A stretch of 64,000 bases of DNA from Blakeslea trispora (taxonomy: Eukaryota > Mucoromycota > Mucoromycetes > Mucorales > Choanephoraceae), in the NCBI GenBank assembly GCA_025331445.1, contig JAIWNE010000008.1, positions 382,001-446,000 of the forward strand. The letters run 5' to 3'. The notes under the pieces were generated by a model. The model saw only the letters and a program-made list of their open reading frames with translations. It had not been told where the DNA came from and searched no databases. The position numbers and the translations under genes are program-made. This document shows positions 47,631 through 58,570 of the stretch, piece by piece; positions within the stretch are counted from its first letter, which is position 1, and every line of letters starts with the position of its first letter.

Positions 47631-50208
47631 TTAAAGATTTATTAGCTTCTTCAATTCATGTAATCTCTTGTTTAGCTCTTCTCTATCATTTTCACTTTGA
47701 GCATAACGGATTTTCATATCAATCAAAATAGCCTCTGCCTTCTGCAGCTCATCCTCTAAAGTCAAATTTCTGCCAATCAGCTGACCATTCTCACTACAAA
47801 GTGCTTCAAATTGGTCCTTTGTCTTGGCCTCTATTCCTTCAGGCACTTCATTGACTGCAGTTTGCAAAGAGGCTATTTGTGTTTTCATGGAATGGTTTTC
47901 ATCTTTCAAGACGTCAAGTCGTTCATGTGTGCCTTTGAGTTGCTCACATACATCTTCATGTTCGCTCTTTAGTGTTGTTGTTTCTGCTTCTAATGCCTTC
48001 AGTTTCTTTTTAAGTGAAGCATTTGATTTCTGAAGTTTGTCCATGATGTTGGCATCTGCTTGCTCTTTTTGTACTTGTTGTCTATGATCTCTTTCTAATT
48101 GTAATATGCGTTTAGTGGGTATATCGAGGGCACAAGCATCATTAACAAATCTACGATCATCGTCCTTTGAAAGATAATTGGTAAATTTATAACAGATATT
48201 CAGAGCAGGATGGCTTACTTTGTATTCTTCAAACAATCCGTTTTTCAAAAAATCAAGTAGATGCTCGAAATCAAGACCCAGGATAGTAGTTTGATTTCGC
48301 TTTAGTAAAGCAATGGCAAACTTGAAGATAACACTAATGCCTTCGGCAAAAATGACATCGTAGATACGAAATACCAGATTGAATGGAAATTTATAGGCAA
48401 ATAAGGTCAGGAACCACTGTGAGGCATACATGGTTGAATTGACGCCTTGTTGTTTGAGATGGCGAGCTACATGAGGTAGGTATTCTTGAACAAGTGCATC
48501 GAATTGATATAATCGTAGCTGCAGTCCATCCATTTCAGGTGTAAAATGGCCTCGTAACCCATGTTGATTCATCAATTGAATCAAGATACAAAAAGCATCT
48601 TCTTCAGACATCTATTGATACAAAGAGGGTTTAGCTATGAAAGCAATAAAAGCAAGGACACTTACATTTAACAACATGGGCCCTACAATAAAAGCTAAAC
48701 CTTGACAATAACCTACTTCGTTATCATAGGAACTGTAGGCCCTGACAACATTATAGAGTCCTTCTTGACCTTGGCCATCTGTATCCTTAAAATAGGTATG
48801 TCCTGGGAATGTACGAGCTAGATCACGTTGAATCATTTTATCATAAGGACTATCTAATTTGAGCAAATTCATATAGCGCTCTACCAGTGCCTCATCTCTT
48901 GATTTGGCCAACAACTGCCATACCATGCCTCGGACGGAAGGAGGTATGCCGAGTCGAATATGTTGAATCAAATCTCTATTATTCTTGTTTAAGCATTGTG
49001 GATCATCAATCATATTTGCCCAGAAATCTATTCAAACATGAGTTTCTTTTTTCAATTTTCTATTCTTATTTTTTTTTTTTTTTTTTTACCCCAATCAAAT
49101 TCACTGCCCTTATTTTGTGAGACAAGATTGAGTCGAATGGATTGCCTTTTTAGGTGTTTAAAGGCCTTTGTCTTTGGGTCATTCACATTGGATTTATTCA
49201 GTTGCTCCATCTGTGCAAGCAAAGCCTCTTGAAATCCCGGCAGTGGTGTAATAATACTCATCGGTCTACCCAACATGGATTGACGAGCGGCAAAAGAAGC
49301 AGAAGGTCGAGGGGCTGAACTTAAGGAGGGAGCCGAATTTTGTTTGGATAGGCGCCTTGAAGAAGCGACAGAGGCCGAGGAAGAAGAAGAAGAAGAGACA
49401 ACTGAAGTAGAGGATGCTCGAAAAGGAGACCAAAGAGCAAAGATTGACTTGGTTGTTGATGAAGAATTAGAACAAATCGATCCGTTGTCTGTGCTTTGAC
49501 GGCGTGATTCGGAATCATACTCAGAAAACGACATGCGTGCATTGGTTTCTGTCGATTTCTTTTGATGGCTAGAAGTAACAATTTTAAGTGATCTGGATGT
49601 TTCCTGCTGCTTCACAAAATAGCTGCCTTGCTCATTTAAATCGGGGTGCTCTTCTAATATAGGTAAAGGGGATGATTGATAGTCTATCACAGCGTCATCT
49701 TGGTATAGTTTGTTGTGATTGTTGCTTTCGACTGTTGCTACGGTATCAAGTGGGATATCTTTACACTCATGTTCAGGATCATTATTTTCTTCTTCTTCTT
49801 CTTCTTCTTCTTCTTCTTCTTCTTCTTCTTCTTCTTCTTCTTCTTCTTCTTCTTCTTCTTCTTCTTCTTCTTCTTCTTCTTCTTCTTTTAGACTATAGAC
49901 TGAGCTCAAAGCAGTGTTTTCTGATGATGCGCGTATTGGTCTTTCAAAGTAAAGACTAGGTTCTTCGAAAGATGAAATGGAAGAAGAATCAGCATGTAGG
50001 GGCTCCTCGTTGATGGGGTGCATATGTGCTATAAACGTATTAAAAGAAAGAAAAGAGAGGAAGGGTGGGGAACTAATGATAACATTGATTATTGACACAT
50101 ACTATTGGACTCATTGTAATATGAATGATAGTTTGTTGAATCATTTGGAAATATAGCAAATGGGTCGTTTTGCTGGGATATTAAATGATCTACTACAGTT
50201 GTTGTCAT
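47631..50208 (-). CDS. TBC-domain Rab GTPase-activating protein (Gyp5/EVI5-like) with poly-Glu tract
   Basis: TBC proteins speed GTP hydrolysis on Rab GTPases; the Gyp5/EVI5 group acts in ER-Golgi and exocytic traffic. Start is ATG at 50206-50208, with splicing after a 36-codon exon, and stop TAA at 47631-47633. The N-terminal part is Ser-rich and contains 33 consecutive Glu codons (TTC on the plus strand, 49787-49885). The TBC domain begins DWG|DFWANMIDD (intron with an 18-A run) and shows HIRLGIPPSVRGMVWQLLA with the catalytic-Arg motif R-G-x-x-W, YKDTDGQ-like FKDTDGQGQ, NEVGYCQGLAFIVGPML with the YxQ glutamine, and WFLTLFAYKFPF. A long coiled coil ends the protein (LEAETTTLKSEHEDVCEQL). 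About 830 residues. Both catalytic fingers are present, so GAP activity is likely. The Rab target is unknown. Confidence 0.9.
49787..49885. repeat. (TTC)33 trinucleotide repeat encoding poly-Glu
   Basis: Thirty-three perfect TTC units on the plus strand, read as GAA for Glu in the TBC-domain gene on the minus strand. The antisense frame is poly-Leu and is not a gene. Confidence 0.97.
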
Positions 50209-50714
50209 TCAGACTAATAAAAAGAGAAGAAGTAAAAAGGGAGAAAAAGAAGGAAGAGAGAGAAAAGGTAAATACACGAGGGAGGTACAATAAATATTGT
50301 ACATTTAGCATTTGAACTTGAAATCCAGCTTATTTGCATTGAAATGTCAATTCAGCTCAACTGGGTTGTATAGCTTATATGTAATATTTTGACTGCTTTT
50401 TTCCATCTCAATGAGTGAAAAAAAAAAAAAAAAAAAGAGGGAGATAAGGACTAGATGCTCTCTCTTTTTCTTATACAAAGTGCATATTCTTTTTATGTTG
50501 CAACACAGGAATGTCGGACTTTTGATATCAATTGATCAAATCTCTTTGTGTTTCCCGAAAGGGAAAGAAAGTAATTGGTGCAGTTAGAATACTATAGAAC
50601 TCATACGCTTGACTGCCTTGACACTATATTATAAAATAAACACAGTCTCAATAGACACTTGAAAAGAAATGAATGATTTATTTACATTGATAGTGTTTAT
50701 GTGTCTCTATTGTT
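50209..50714. promoter_or_regulatory. Upstream region of the TBC gene
   Basis: Lies between the TBC start and the ROK1 stop, so it holds the TBC promoter and the ROK1 3' UTR. Purine-rich stretches at 50217-50280 and an 18-A run near 50420. Confidence 0.4.
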
Positions 50715-52581
50715 CTAAGCATCTGTTTCATCTTTTTTAGCCTTTTTGGATTGTTTATCGGATGCAGATCGCTTTCGCTTTTTGGATGCTTCTATCATTT
50801 CCCTATATAAAGAAAGTGTCAGAAAAATCATTTCTTTTTTGTCTCAATAATACTACTTTTTCTTCTTTTGTTGGTATTTGTCGTATTTAGATGTGGAATC
50901 AATCTGAGTACGGTCAAGGCCCTTCTTGAGTTCTCGCTTTTGTTGATGTGTAGCACTCTTGATCTTTAACATCCAATCGGGGACTTCACAGCCTGATTCT
51001 TTCATCACATTCACCACACCTTTCATATAAGGGATATCTTCTTTTGTGTAATATGTCACAGCCTTACCCGATCGACCAGCACGACCTGTACGACCGATAC
51101 GATGAATATAGCTAGCAACAGTCTGAGGGAAATCATAATTGATGACCAAGTTGACGCCCTTAAAATCAAGACCACGAGCCATCAACTCGGTAGCAATCAA
51201 CACCCAGATTTTACCTAGACGGAACTGATCGATGATATGATCACGCTGTGTCTTTGTACGGTCCGAATGAATCACTTCCACATTGATGCCATCAAAAACA
51301 AGTTCATGAAACAGCTCCTTTGCACGCTCAATGGACTGCACAAAGATCAAGACAGGTGGTCTGATACCCTGTTGAATTAACTGACGCAGAGCAATCATTT
51401 TACCCGACTCGGAACCTGTAAATAACAGTTCTTGATCAATAGTGTCAGTAGCCGCATTCTTGGCACCAATGACAATACGAATGGGATCCTTCATAACTGT
51501 CTTGGCCAATTCTTCGACATGGGATGAGAAGGTAGCACTGAAAAGTGATTTCTGAATGGCATTAGAAGAACAAGCAGCAAAGATCTCGTCTGTTTGGTCT
51601 AAAAAGCCTTGATCCAACAGCTTATCTGCCTCATCCAACACAAGGTGCTTTACTGCGCTCAAATCAACTTCCTTTTCTTTAATAGCATAGACTAATCGAA
51701 GAGGTGTTGTAATCAAGATATCTACATTTCAAGTAAAGAATAGGTGTTCATCGGCTGAAAGGGTCTATACATTTATGTTGGACTTACCAAACTTTTGCTT
51801 TTCTTTCTCTTCTTCCTCAGTTGCTGCATTCGTCAGTACGTGAACGCGCAACTTGGTGCCTTGACTTAGATGGTTGGCTTCACGAGCAATCTGCTGCACT
51901 AGTTCTCTTGTAGGTGCAATGATCAATGCACGATAGCTTAATTTCTTTTCGGGCTTCTTGAGATCATGCAAGATAGGTAATAGGTAAGCCATTGTTTTAC
52001 CTGAGCCGGTGGGTGCGCAAGACATCAAATCGCGTCCCTTCAACATGATGGGGATAGATTGCATCTGAACAGGTGTAGGTGTAGTGTACTTTACAGTCAT
52101 CAAGTTGTTGTAAAGTATGGTGCTGAGGTTATATGCCGGTGAAGCTAGATCTTCAAAACTTCTGAAAGGGTTTGGTACATCAGTACCATAGACCTTGATC
52201 TTTTGTTGTTTTCTGAATGCCTTGGCTTCCTCCACTGTATCGAAAATAGTAGAGGATGCTTTTTTGGCTATCAAATATGAAATCGATAAATAGATAGAAA
52301 TAGAAGAGAGTATGCTTGTCTTTACCTTTCTTCAACTTTTTGGAAGTCTCTTTGGTCATGGTGTTTTGTTGGTCTTCAGCTGCATCAGTTGTGGTGGTAT
52401 TGTTGAAAAAGTCGATTTCCTGTAAGAGTTGATCACGCACGGTAGGATCATTGACAGCTGCATTCTTTTGTTTGATTTGTGTTTGGTTGGCTTCCTTTTC
52501 GCTCTCGAACAGATTGACATCATGTTGAAAGCGCTTCTTGTCAAACCGAGCACCACCTCCTAACAAGCGAAAAATATCCAT
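50715..52581 (-). CDS. ROK1: ROK1/DDX52-type DEAD-box RNA helicase
   Basis: Rok1 is a nucleolar ATP-dependent RNA helicase needed for small-subunit assembly, acting on snR30/18S rRNA interactions. Start is ATG at 52579-52581 (MDIFRLLGGGARF, the characteristic Rok1 start) and stop TAG at 50715-50717. Motifs are PNPFRSFEDL and TPTPVQMQSIPIML (Q motif), APTGSGKTMAYLLP (I), APTRELVQQIAREA (Ia), TTPLRLV (Ib), LDEADKLLDQGF (II, DEAD), FSATFSSHVEELA (III), VLIFVQSIERAKEL (IV), TELMARGLDFKGV (V) and YIHRIGRTGRAGR (VI). A basic tail follows (REMIEASKKRKR). Introns lie near 52268-52325, 51720-51785 and 50805-50855. About 590 residues; all helicase motifs look intact. Confidence 0.94.
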
Positions 52582-53352
52582 TGTCTATTCTAACTCAAAG
52601 GAAACCGAGAAAAGTAAAAATAAATAAAAAGGAAAAAAAAATAGCCTGTAAGCCACCCAAAGGTTATGCTTGCATTGGCTCTGAAGGTTTTCGGGCACAC
52701 AAAAACCACCAACAGCTTCTTAAAGAAGAAAGACTTTGACCACTCAAACACCTGACAAAATGAGAATACCTTTCTTTTCTCTTGTAAAATTATCAAAAAA
52801 AAAAAAAAAGAATACGTCTTATTAAAAAGAAAAGAAATTTCCCCTATTCTATTGACTTATAGCACTGTGGATGAAAGTGAATGATACTGTTAGATCAAAT
52901 GATGATGACTAAATCAAATTGAAGTCATATCTTGCTGGTAGATACAAATTACATGACATGATTGAGGCCTGAACATGCTTGCATGTCATAAGTTTATTGA
53001 CACAATGCAGAGAAAGAACAAAGACGATGAAGAGAAGGAAAACTAAGTCAGCATATGTATTGACGTTCTCCTCCTACAACTAATACTATGGATTTTTTTA
53101 AAGAAAAGATAAGAACTGAAAAGGATACTTTTGTTCATTGGCTCGATTTGATGAGAAGGCACACAAGATGAAGAAGATTCTCAAGAGTGCTTAAAGAAGA
53201 TATGTTTGAGTGTAAGTCCGTTCGTACTTTCTGGCCAAGAAAAAATCGTTGAAAAATGTACATCTTTTTCTTCTTGATCAAGCTAAGCTGTGGTATCAGG
53301 CTCTTCGAGAATTTTTGATTGTGGTGTCCATCCCTTTTTTTAGCCAACAATG
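52582..53352. other. Intergenic
   Basis: ROK1 promoter side. A-run near 52795-52809; no gene seen. Confidence 0.4.
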
Positions 53353-53876
53353 ATCTTTTAAGCTTGTCTGGCTTGTTGGACAAGCATAACTGTAAATTAA
53401 AGAGGAGCTTAGCTGTCACAATAAAAAAATAAAGGAAAGCTCATGTCGGCATAAAATTATGTTCAGCATGACATCTTTTAGCTTATTTATCTCTTAACAC
53501 CCTCTTTTTTGCTGATCCTATTGGCTATCACATGTCTTTTGTTTACTGATAGATAACTAGAAAAGAGAGATGCCAGGATCTGATTGGATGACTGTTTTTT
53601 TTAGCGCGTAACTGAAGTAAATAAAACGTAATGATCGTTTTCTCCCTCTTTTTTTTTCTCTCTCTCTTTATCAAAGTCAAATCAACTACACCTTGAAACT
53701 TTGTCACCCAGACAACCTCAAAGGCAAGTAACAAAATACTCTTCTTTAATAAGGCTCTTATCTAACTTGCTTTGTCGTGTATAGCCTAAAAATTTGCAAT
53801 CTACGCAAGTCTATTATTGCACCAAGAGCAAAAAACGTTATCTACAAAAAAGAAGAAAACACGCGTGCCTTTCCAT

Positions 53877-53923
53877 CTACAAAACTACAAAACTACAAAA
53901 CTACAAAACTACAAAACTATAAA
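53877..53923 (+). repeat. 8-nt tandem array (ACTACAAA)n, about six units
   Basis: Same octamer as in copy A (13911-13997), with about five fewer units. Confidence 0.95.
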
Positions 53924-54066
53924 TGCTTTCAAACTCTCTACAAATCCTTTTTACGCGTTCTCTCTGCTCTCTCTCTGCTCTCTCTCTTCTTCTCTTGGTG
54001 CTTCTGCCTCTACTTCAAGCTTGATGGGGGGGTAAGGACAAAGACTGATGCTGCCTTTTCTGATCC

Positions 54067-54074
54067 TATATAAA
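54067..54074 (+). promoter_or_regulatory. TATA-like box TATATAAA in repeat copy B
   Basis: Same element and context as in copy A at 14139, at the left edge of the conserved core. Confidence 0.35.
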
Positions 54075-54335
54075 GTGGCTTACGACCGGAATCTAGTCCA
54101 TTTTCGCGAACGACCCTCGTTTTCTAGTATTGGGACTGAAGTCGGAATGACTGAGGGCAATTACGCCGCCTGATCTGTTAACACTATGAGCGTGTCCTGT
54201 AGGGATCTGGGCAGAGGAAGCGGGTACAGACATACTTGTACTATTCCTCGTTAGTTGACTGGTATGGGGTTTGCTAAGGATTTGGGATAGTGCGAACAGA
54301 ACTGAGTCTTCTTTGGCTTATTCAAAAAAAAAAAA

Positions 54336-54355
54336 GTAAGCCAAGGAAGGCTTAC
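54336..54355 (+). other. Perfect hairpin in repeat copy B
   Basis: Identical to the hairpin in copy A at 14407-14426, including the 12-A run before it. Confidence 0.5.
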
Positions 54356-54647
54356 CCTCTGCGTTCTTACCTTTCTTGTCTTGCTTTGTTGTTGGTGGTG
54401 ACTCTATTACTAAACAACTCAAGACCTGCCTTTACTGATGCCTTGCTGGGTCCCTGCTTCTGTGTCTATTTCTGTCTCTATTTCTGTCTCTATTTCTGCT
54501 TCCAACTGTGCCTATCCAACTGTCTCTCTCTATGCAAATGTGTCTTAACAGTGTTTCCTGCATCTGAACTACAATCTACTACTCATAATACAATTAGAAG
54601 AGTTTTTTTATCGTGTTTAACACTTTTTCTCTTCACCTAATTAAAAG

Positions 54648-56497
54648 CTTCCTCCACAATAATTAAAGATATCACTGCCTCTGCTTCTCCTTGAATCTTT
54701 TTCTTTCTCTTTTTATATCTGGTTTACCCTTTGGACCAAAGTGACAATTAAGCAAAAAGCCTCTTCTTTATGAGCATTCCCTTCGCTTTTTCAATAAGAG
54801 GCACATCTCTCTTCTATTTTCTTTACTGCGCATGTAGATATTCAGTCCTAGTTTTCTTCCTCTTCCTGTACAGCATCTATATCTCAAGATACATTCCATC
54901 TATTCTTTCTATCAGAACAGTTTCTAGTGGATAAGACGCATAAGCATTTAGGCTTGACATGGTCTCTTTAAACATGTGTTTACATTTATTCAAGATATGT
55001 GAAGGAACTTAATTTTGATTGTTTAAACTATCAAAGAAAGAGTTTTCCTTATTCAAGCCTCAATTTATTATTTGACTAACTTCGCTCATTTTATTTAATT
55101 GTCACCCTAAATTTAGGTTTGCATGACTTTCTTAAGCTATAAAATTACCTACATGTGCGCTCTTACTTGCAAGCTATCCCTACCAGAAAGGAAAGTACGA
55201 TGAGTGCTTCATTGTTAAGTTAATAACTGCCTAGTTGTTACAGAACATTTCTAATTTCTTGATTATCTCATATTTAAATATCCCTTCAACCTCAACAAGA
55301 GGTGTTCACCCAATGTATTACGAATCTCCAAATTAGAAATCCTCAACTATTATCCCTGTAGCAATTAGACGTGTATTATAAATCCTTCTACTCTCTCTGA
55401 AGTTTTAATAAAGCTACTGAAAGTCTCAAAAAGTATTTGATAGTCTTTATTATATCTATTCTTACCAAAGTATACACGTTACATAACACTAATATGAACT
55501 TCAAGTCCTTTCGGTTTTGTGAAATACATGTTGTGTTGCATCAAGTGTACACCATGGTATAACTAATAGAACAAGTGTACCTTATTGGGTTACAAAGAAC
55601 CAACTATATTGAACGATCTTAATGCTAACTAAACCTTCACCTACTTAATGGATGAACAGGTCCCCAATAACAAACACCATAATGAAATGATATGAATAAG
55701 TTATGTCTTACTTCCTGTATACAAACAACAATTGTATTGAATGAACGCTTAAATGTTGGTACAGATCTTTACAATATAAACACTTGTACTTTTTCCATAG
55801 TAAACAGTAATTCTTTTTGACAGTTGACAAATCATGTCGAACACTGCTTTGTTTCTGGAAACCAATATTAGATCATAATTGCAAATTTATCTCTGTTCTT
55901 ATCTGACAAGACAGTGAGTACTATTTGGTATTATGCTGCTTTGCTCATCAAACTTCCAAAAATAAATATTACTGCTTTTGATTCTTCTCTTTATACATGA
56001 ATTATGGGTTGATGTTATTATAAACTTCTCTAAGCGCCTTTAACCCAACCAAAAGGATAATAACGTATTCTTCAAGGTATTGAATTTTTTTATTTGTCAT
56101 TTTGGCCCTCGATTTTCTTATAATTTCGTAATCTCACTCCTTTTGTCTCGAGGCTATTGAGTTCAAGTAATTGCAGTTGTAAAAGATAACAGACATATTG
56201 AAACTTTTGTTGCTATGCTATGATTTGTGTGATACAGTGGTGCTTGAAAAAAATTGTGGCGTTTCAAAAAGCCTTCGGACTGTAAATTCTTTTGTTGAAT
56301 AGTATGAAAGATTTTTTTTCTCTAGGCCAGATTGTATAAAAAAAAACAGTGCAAATAGTAATGTTCTTTCCCTTTTTTTATTTTCTTCACCTGGACTTAT
56401 TTGGCCTTCCAAAAACCCCTTTAACTTTCTGCACCTTAACTCTTGTCAGAAAACATTACGATAGCCGTCCGCTTGAAAGAAATCTATTGAAATAAAA
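54648..56497. other. Gene-poor region upstream of RPS0
   Basis: About 1.85 kb AT-rich DNA. No gene seen. The last few hundred bases should hold the RPS0 promoter, but I cannot point to a certain element. Confidence 0.4.
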
Positions 56498-57463
56498 ATG
56501 TCCAAAGTTCCTGCTAGTAAGTTACCAGGCGATCTCATGTTTTATTGTCAAGTTTACTTACTCACACTTTCTTATTAGTTTTGAATCCCACCGAAGAAGA
56601 CATCCAACTCTTGTTGGCTGCTCAAGCTCACATTGGTACCAAAAACGTCAACCAACGCATGACTCCTTATGTCTTCAAGCGTCGTGCTGATGGTGAGTTT
56701 TTTTTTTTAATGAATACTTGTTCGACACGAGCTTACTAATGACGATTTAGGTATCAACTTGATCAACATTGGTAAGACTTGGGAGAAGCTTATCTTGGCT
56801 GCCCGTGTCATTGCTGCTGTTGAAAACCCTCAAGACATCGTTGTTGTCTCTGCTCGTCCTTACGGTCACCGTGCTGCCTTGAAGTTTGCCAGATATATTG
56901 GTTGTGAAGCCATTGTTGGTCGTTACACTCCTGGTACTTTCACTAACTACATCACCCGTTCTTTCCGTGAACCTCGCTTGGTTATCTGTACTGATCCTCG
57001 CTCTGACTTCCAAGCTGTCCTTGAAGCTTCCTATGTCAACATCCCTGTCATCTCTCTTGCTGACACTGATGCTTCCTTGAAGTACATTGATGTTGCCATT
57101 CCTACCAACAACAAGGGTAAGCACGCCATTGGTTTGATCTACTGGCTCTTGGCTCGTGCTGTCCTTCGTCTTCGTGGTACTTTGGAATACTCTGCTTCTT
57201 GGGATGTCATGGTTGACATGTTCTTCTACCGTGACCCTGAGGAAATTGAAAAGGAAAACGAGGCTGCTGCCAATGCTGAAGAAGCCGGTAACACTGAATG
57301 GGGAGCTACCACCGAAGATGTTGACTGGACTATTGAAGGTGCTGCTGCCGATGGACCTGCTGGTCTTGCTGCCAATGCTGGTGAATGGTCTGCTCAAGGT
57401 GAAACTGGTGCCTCTGACTGGGCTGAAGATGTTTCTGCTGCCCCTACTTCTGGTTGGGATTAG
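56498..57463 (+). CDS. RPS0: 40S ribosomal protein S0 (uS2)
   Basis: uS2 (yeast Rps0, mammalian RPSA/laminin-receptor precursor) is part of the small-subunit head-body junction and is needed for late 20S pre-rRNA processing. Exons 56498-56516, 56579-56692 and 56751-57463 join in frame and give 281 residues. The first exon encodes only MSKVPA plus one base, an early intron typical of fungal ribosomal protein genes. Motifs are [81 protein letters not shown]-like [20 protein letters not shown] and [16 protein letters not shown]. The acidic tail has the Trp repeats usual for the family ([18 protein letters not shown]). Codon use is strongly biased to C/T-ending synonyms, unlike neighbours, as expected for a highly expressed gene. 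Confidence 0.97.
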
Positions 57464-58090
57464 ATTGAATAATTCTTTTTTTTTTCTATCTGATCTTCTT
57501 TCCATATAAAAAAAACAAACTTTTTTTGTCTTAAATTACTCAATAAGCTGCTTCGGTGTTTTATTTTTTCTTTTTTTGCATAATTACTGACCTGGTCAAA
57601 CTTCTTTAACTGTCTTTCGAAAACTACCTTTTGTGTCTTCGTTTAGTTTATAGTCTTGTGTAGACTAAAGAGGAATCTAGTGCATTCGATAATCTGTATG
57701 AGAATATTTGTTCTAGAGATACTACTTGCTATAGTTCTGACCACGGATTCCTTTTTAAGCTCAATTTTTGTGTGAGTAAAACTTTTTGAATATCAAAATG
57801 TCAATGAGCGCATACAAAATTTCCAAATGGCAGACATTCGCTTTTTAGGAGACGTTTCTTTCAGTTTGAATACATTCAAATAAGAAATAAACACAGATTC
57901 TATATTGGCTACATTGTCAAAGAAGGAATATAGCTCAACCTTCGAAATTTGACTAGTATAAATGAATATAATGAATGTCAACTTGCCCCCATTGAGATCG
58001 ATGCCAAAGATGAAGGTCTAGAGAGCAAGAATATCACTTGTTATTGGAAAAATGAATAAAACTATCTCAGACAAAGTTGGCAATGTTAGG
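57464..58090. other. Intergenic
   Basis: RPS0 3' region with T-runs. No gene seen. Confidence 0.4.
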
Positions 58091-58357
58091 AACTACACGT
58101 CTTATACGGACGATCAGAAAACGTCGTTCCTACTACTCAAAAATCAAATGGGGGTTTGACAGCTAAAGCAGCAAATTATGTCAGAGTTGCTGAGAATATC
58201 GCTCAAACTTGGGCAAAACGAATCAGAACAGAACCAGATTGGAACGCTTATGAAAAGCAGACTAACAAAGGTAGTCAGGCCAAGAGACAGCTTCAAGGGA
58301 CACAAAAAACACATATTCTTGAGTTTTTTGACAACAAGTCATATATTGCAGAGTGAG
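58091..58357 (+). pseudogene. Transposase-like N-terminal fragment
   Basis: An open frame from about 58108 reads through LTAKAANYVRVAENIAQTWA, DWNAYEKQTNKGSQAKRQ and THILEFFDNKSYIAE, then stops. The last block resembles the helix-turn-helix start of Tc1/mariner-like transposases common in Mucorales (a KxHILEFFD-type segment). No DDE catalytic part follows; the next recognisable sequence is TRM13. I read it as a scrap of a dead element. The assignment is weak, and it could be a fragment of another lineage-specific protein. Confidence 0.3.
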
Positions 58358-58570
58358 GAAGTAAACAACCACTTTGATAAGGGCAAATAAAATAAATAAC
58401 ATACACGCTGAAAGCTCTGATTATGCTGCCCTTTGGTTTTTGACAAAATGCTATTTGGAAATCCTGTATGCACTCATTGAAAACCGCTGATTGGATATCC
58501 TTTTTTTTAAGCTGATTGATTTTTTTTATTTTAGAAACCGCCAAATGATTTTTGTATTCCCCCCTTTGAC

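Larger units (their letters stand above)
53353..54647 (+). repeat. Dispersed repeat copy B, about 1.3 kb (first copy at 13387-14702)
   Basis: Second copy of the repeat described at 13387, in the same orientation and 40 kb away. The outer 450 bp at the left have diverged clearly, with many substitutions and an indel near 53450-53480, while the core from TATATAAA at 54067 to about 54370 is nearly identical to copy A. The octamer array is about half as long. The Thr/Ser-like pyrimidine section near 54450-54520 has a different repeat count from copy A. Flanks beyond 54647 do not match those of copy A, so the copies ended there by insertion or duplication rather than belonging to a larger block. 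Confidence 0.85.

Noticed and set aside
49672..49959. Plus-strand poly-Leu frame.
   Set aside because: Antisense of the poly-Glu tract of the TBC gene.
56747..57505. Long minus-strand frame opposite RPS0.
   Set aside because: Antisense shadow created by the strong codon bias of RPS0.
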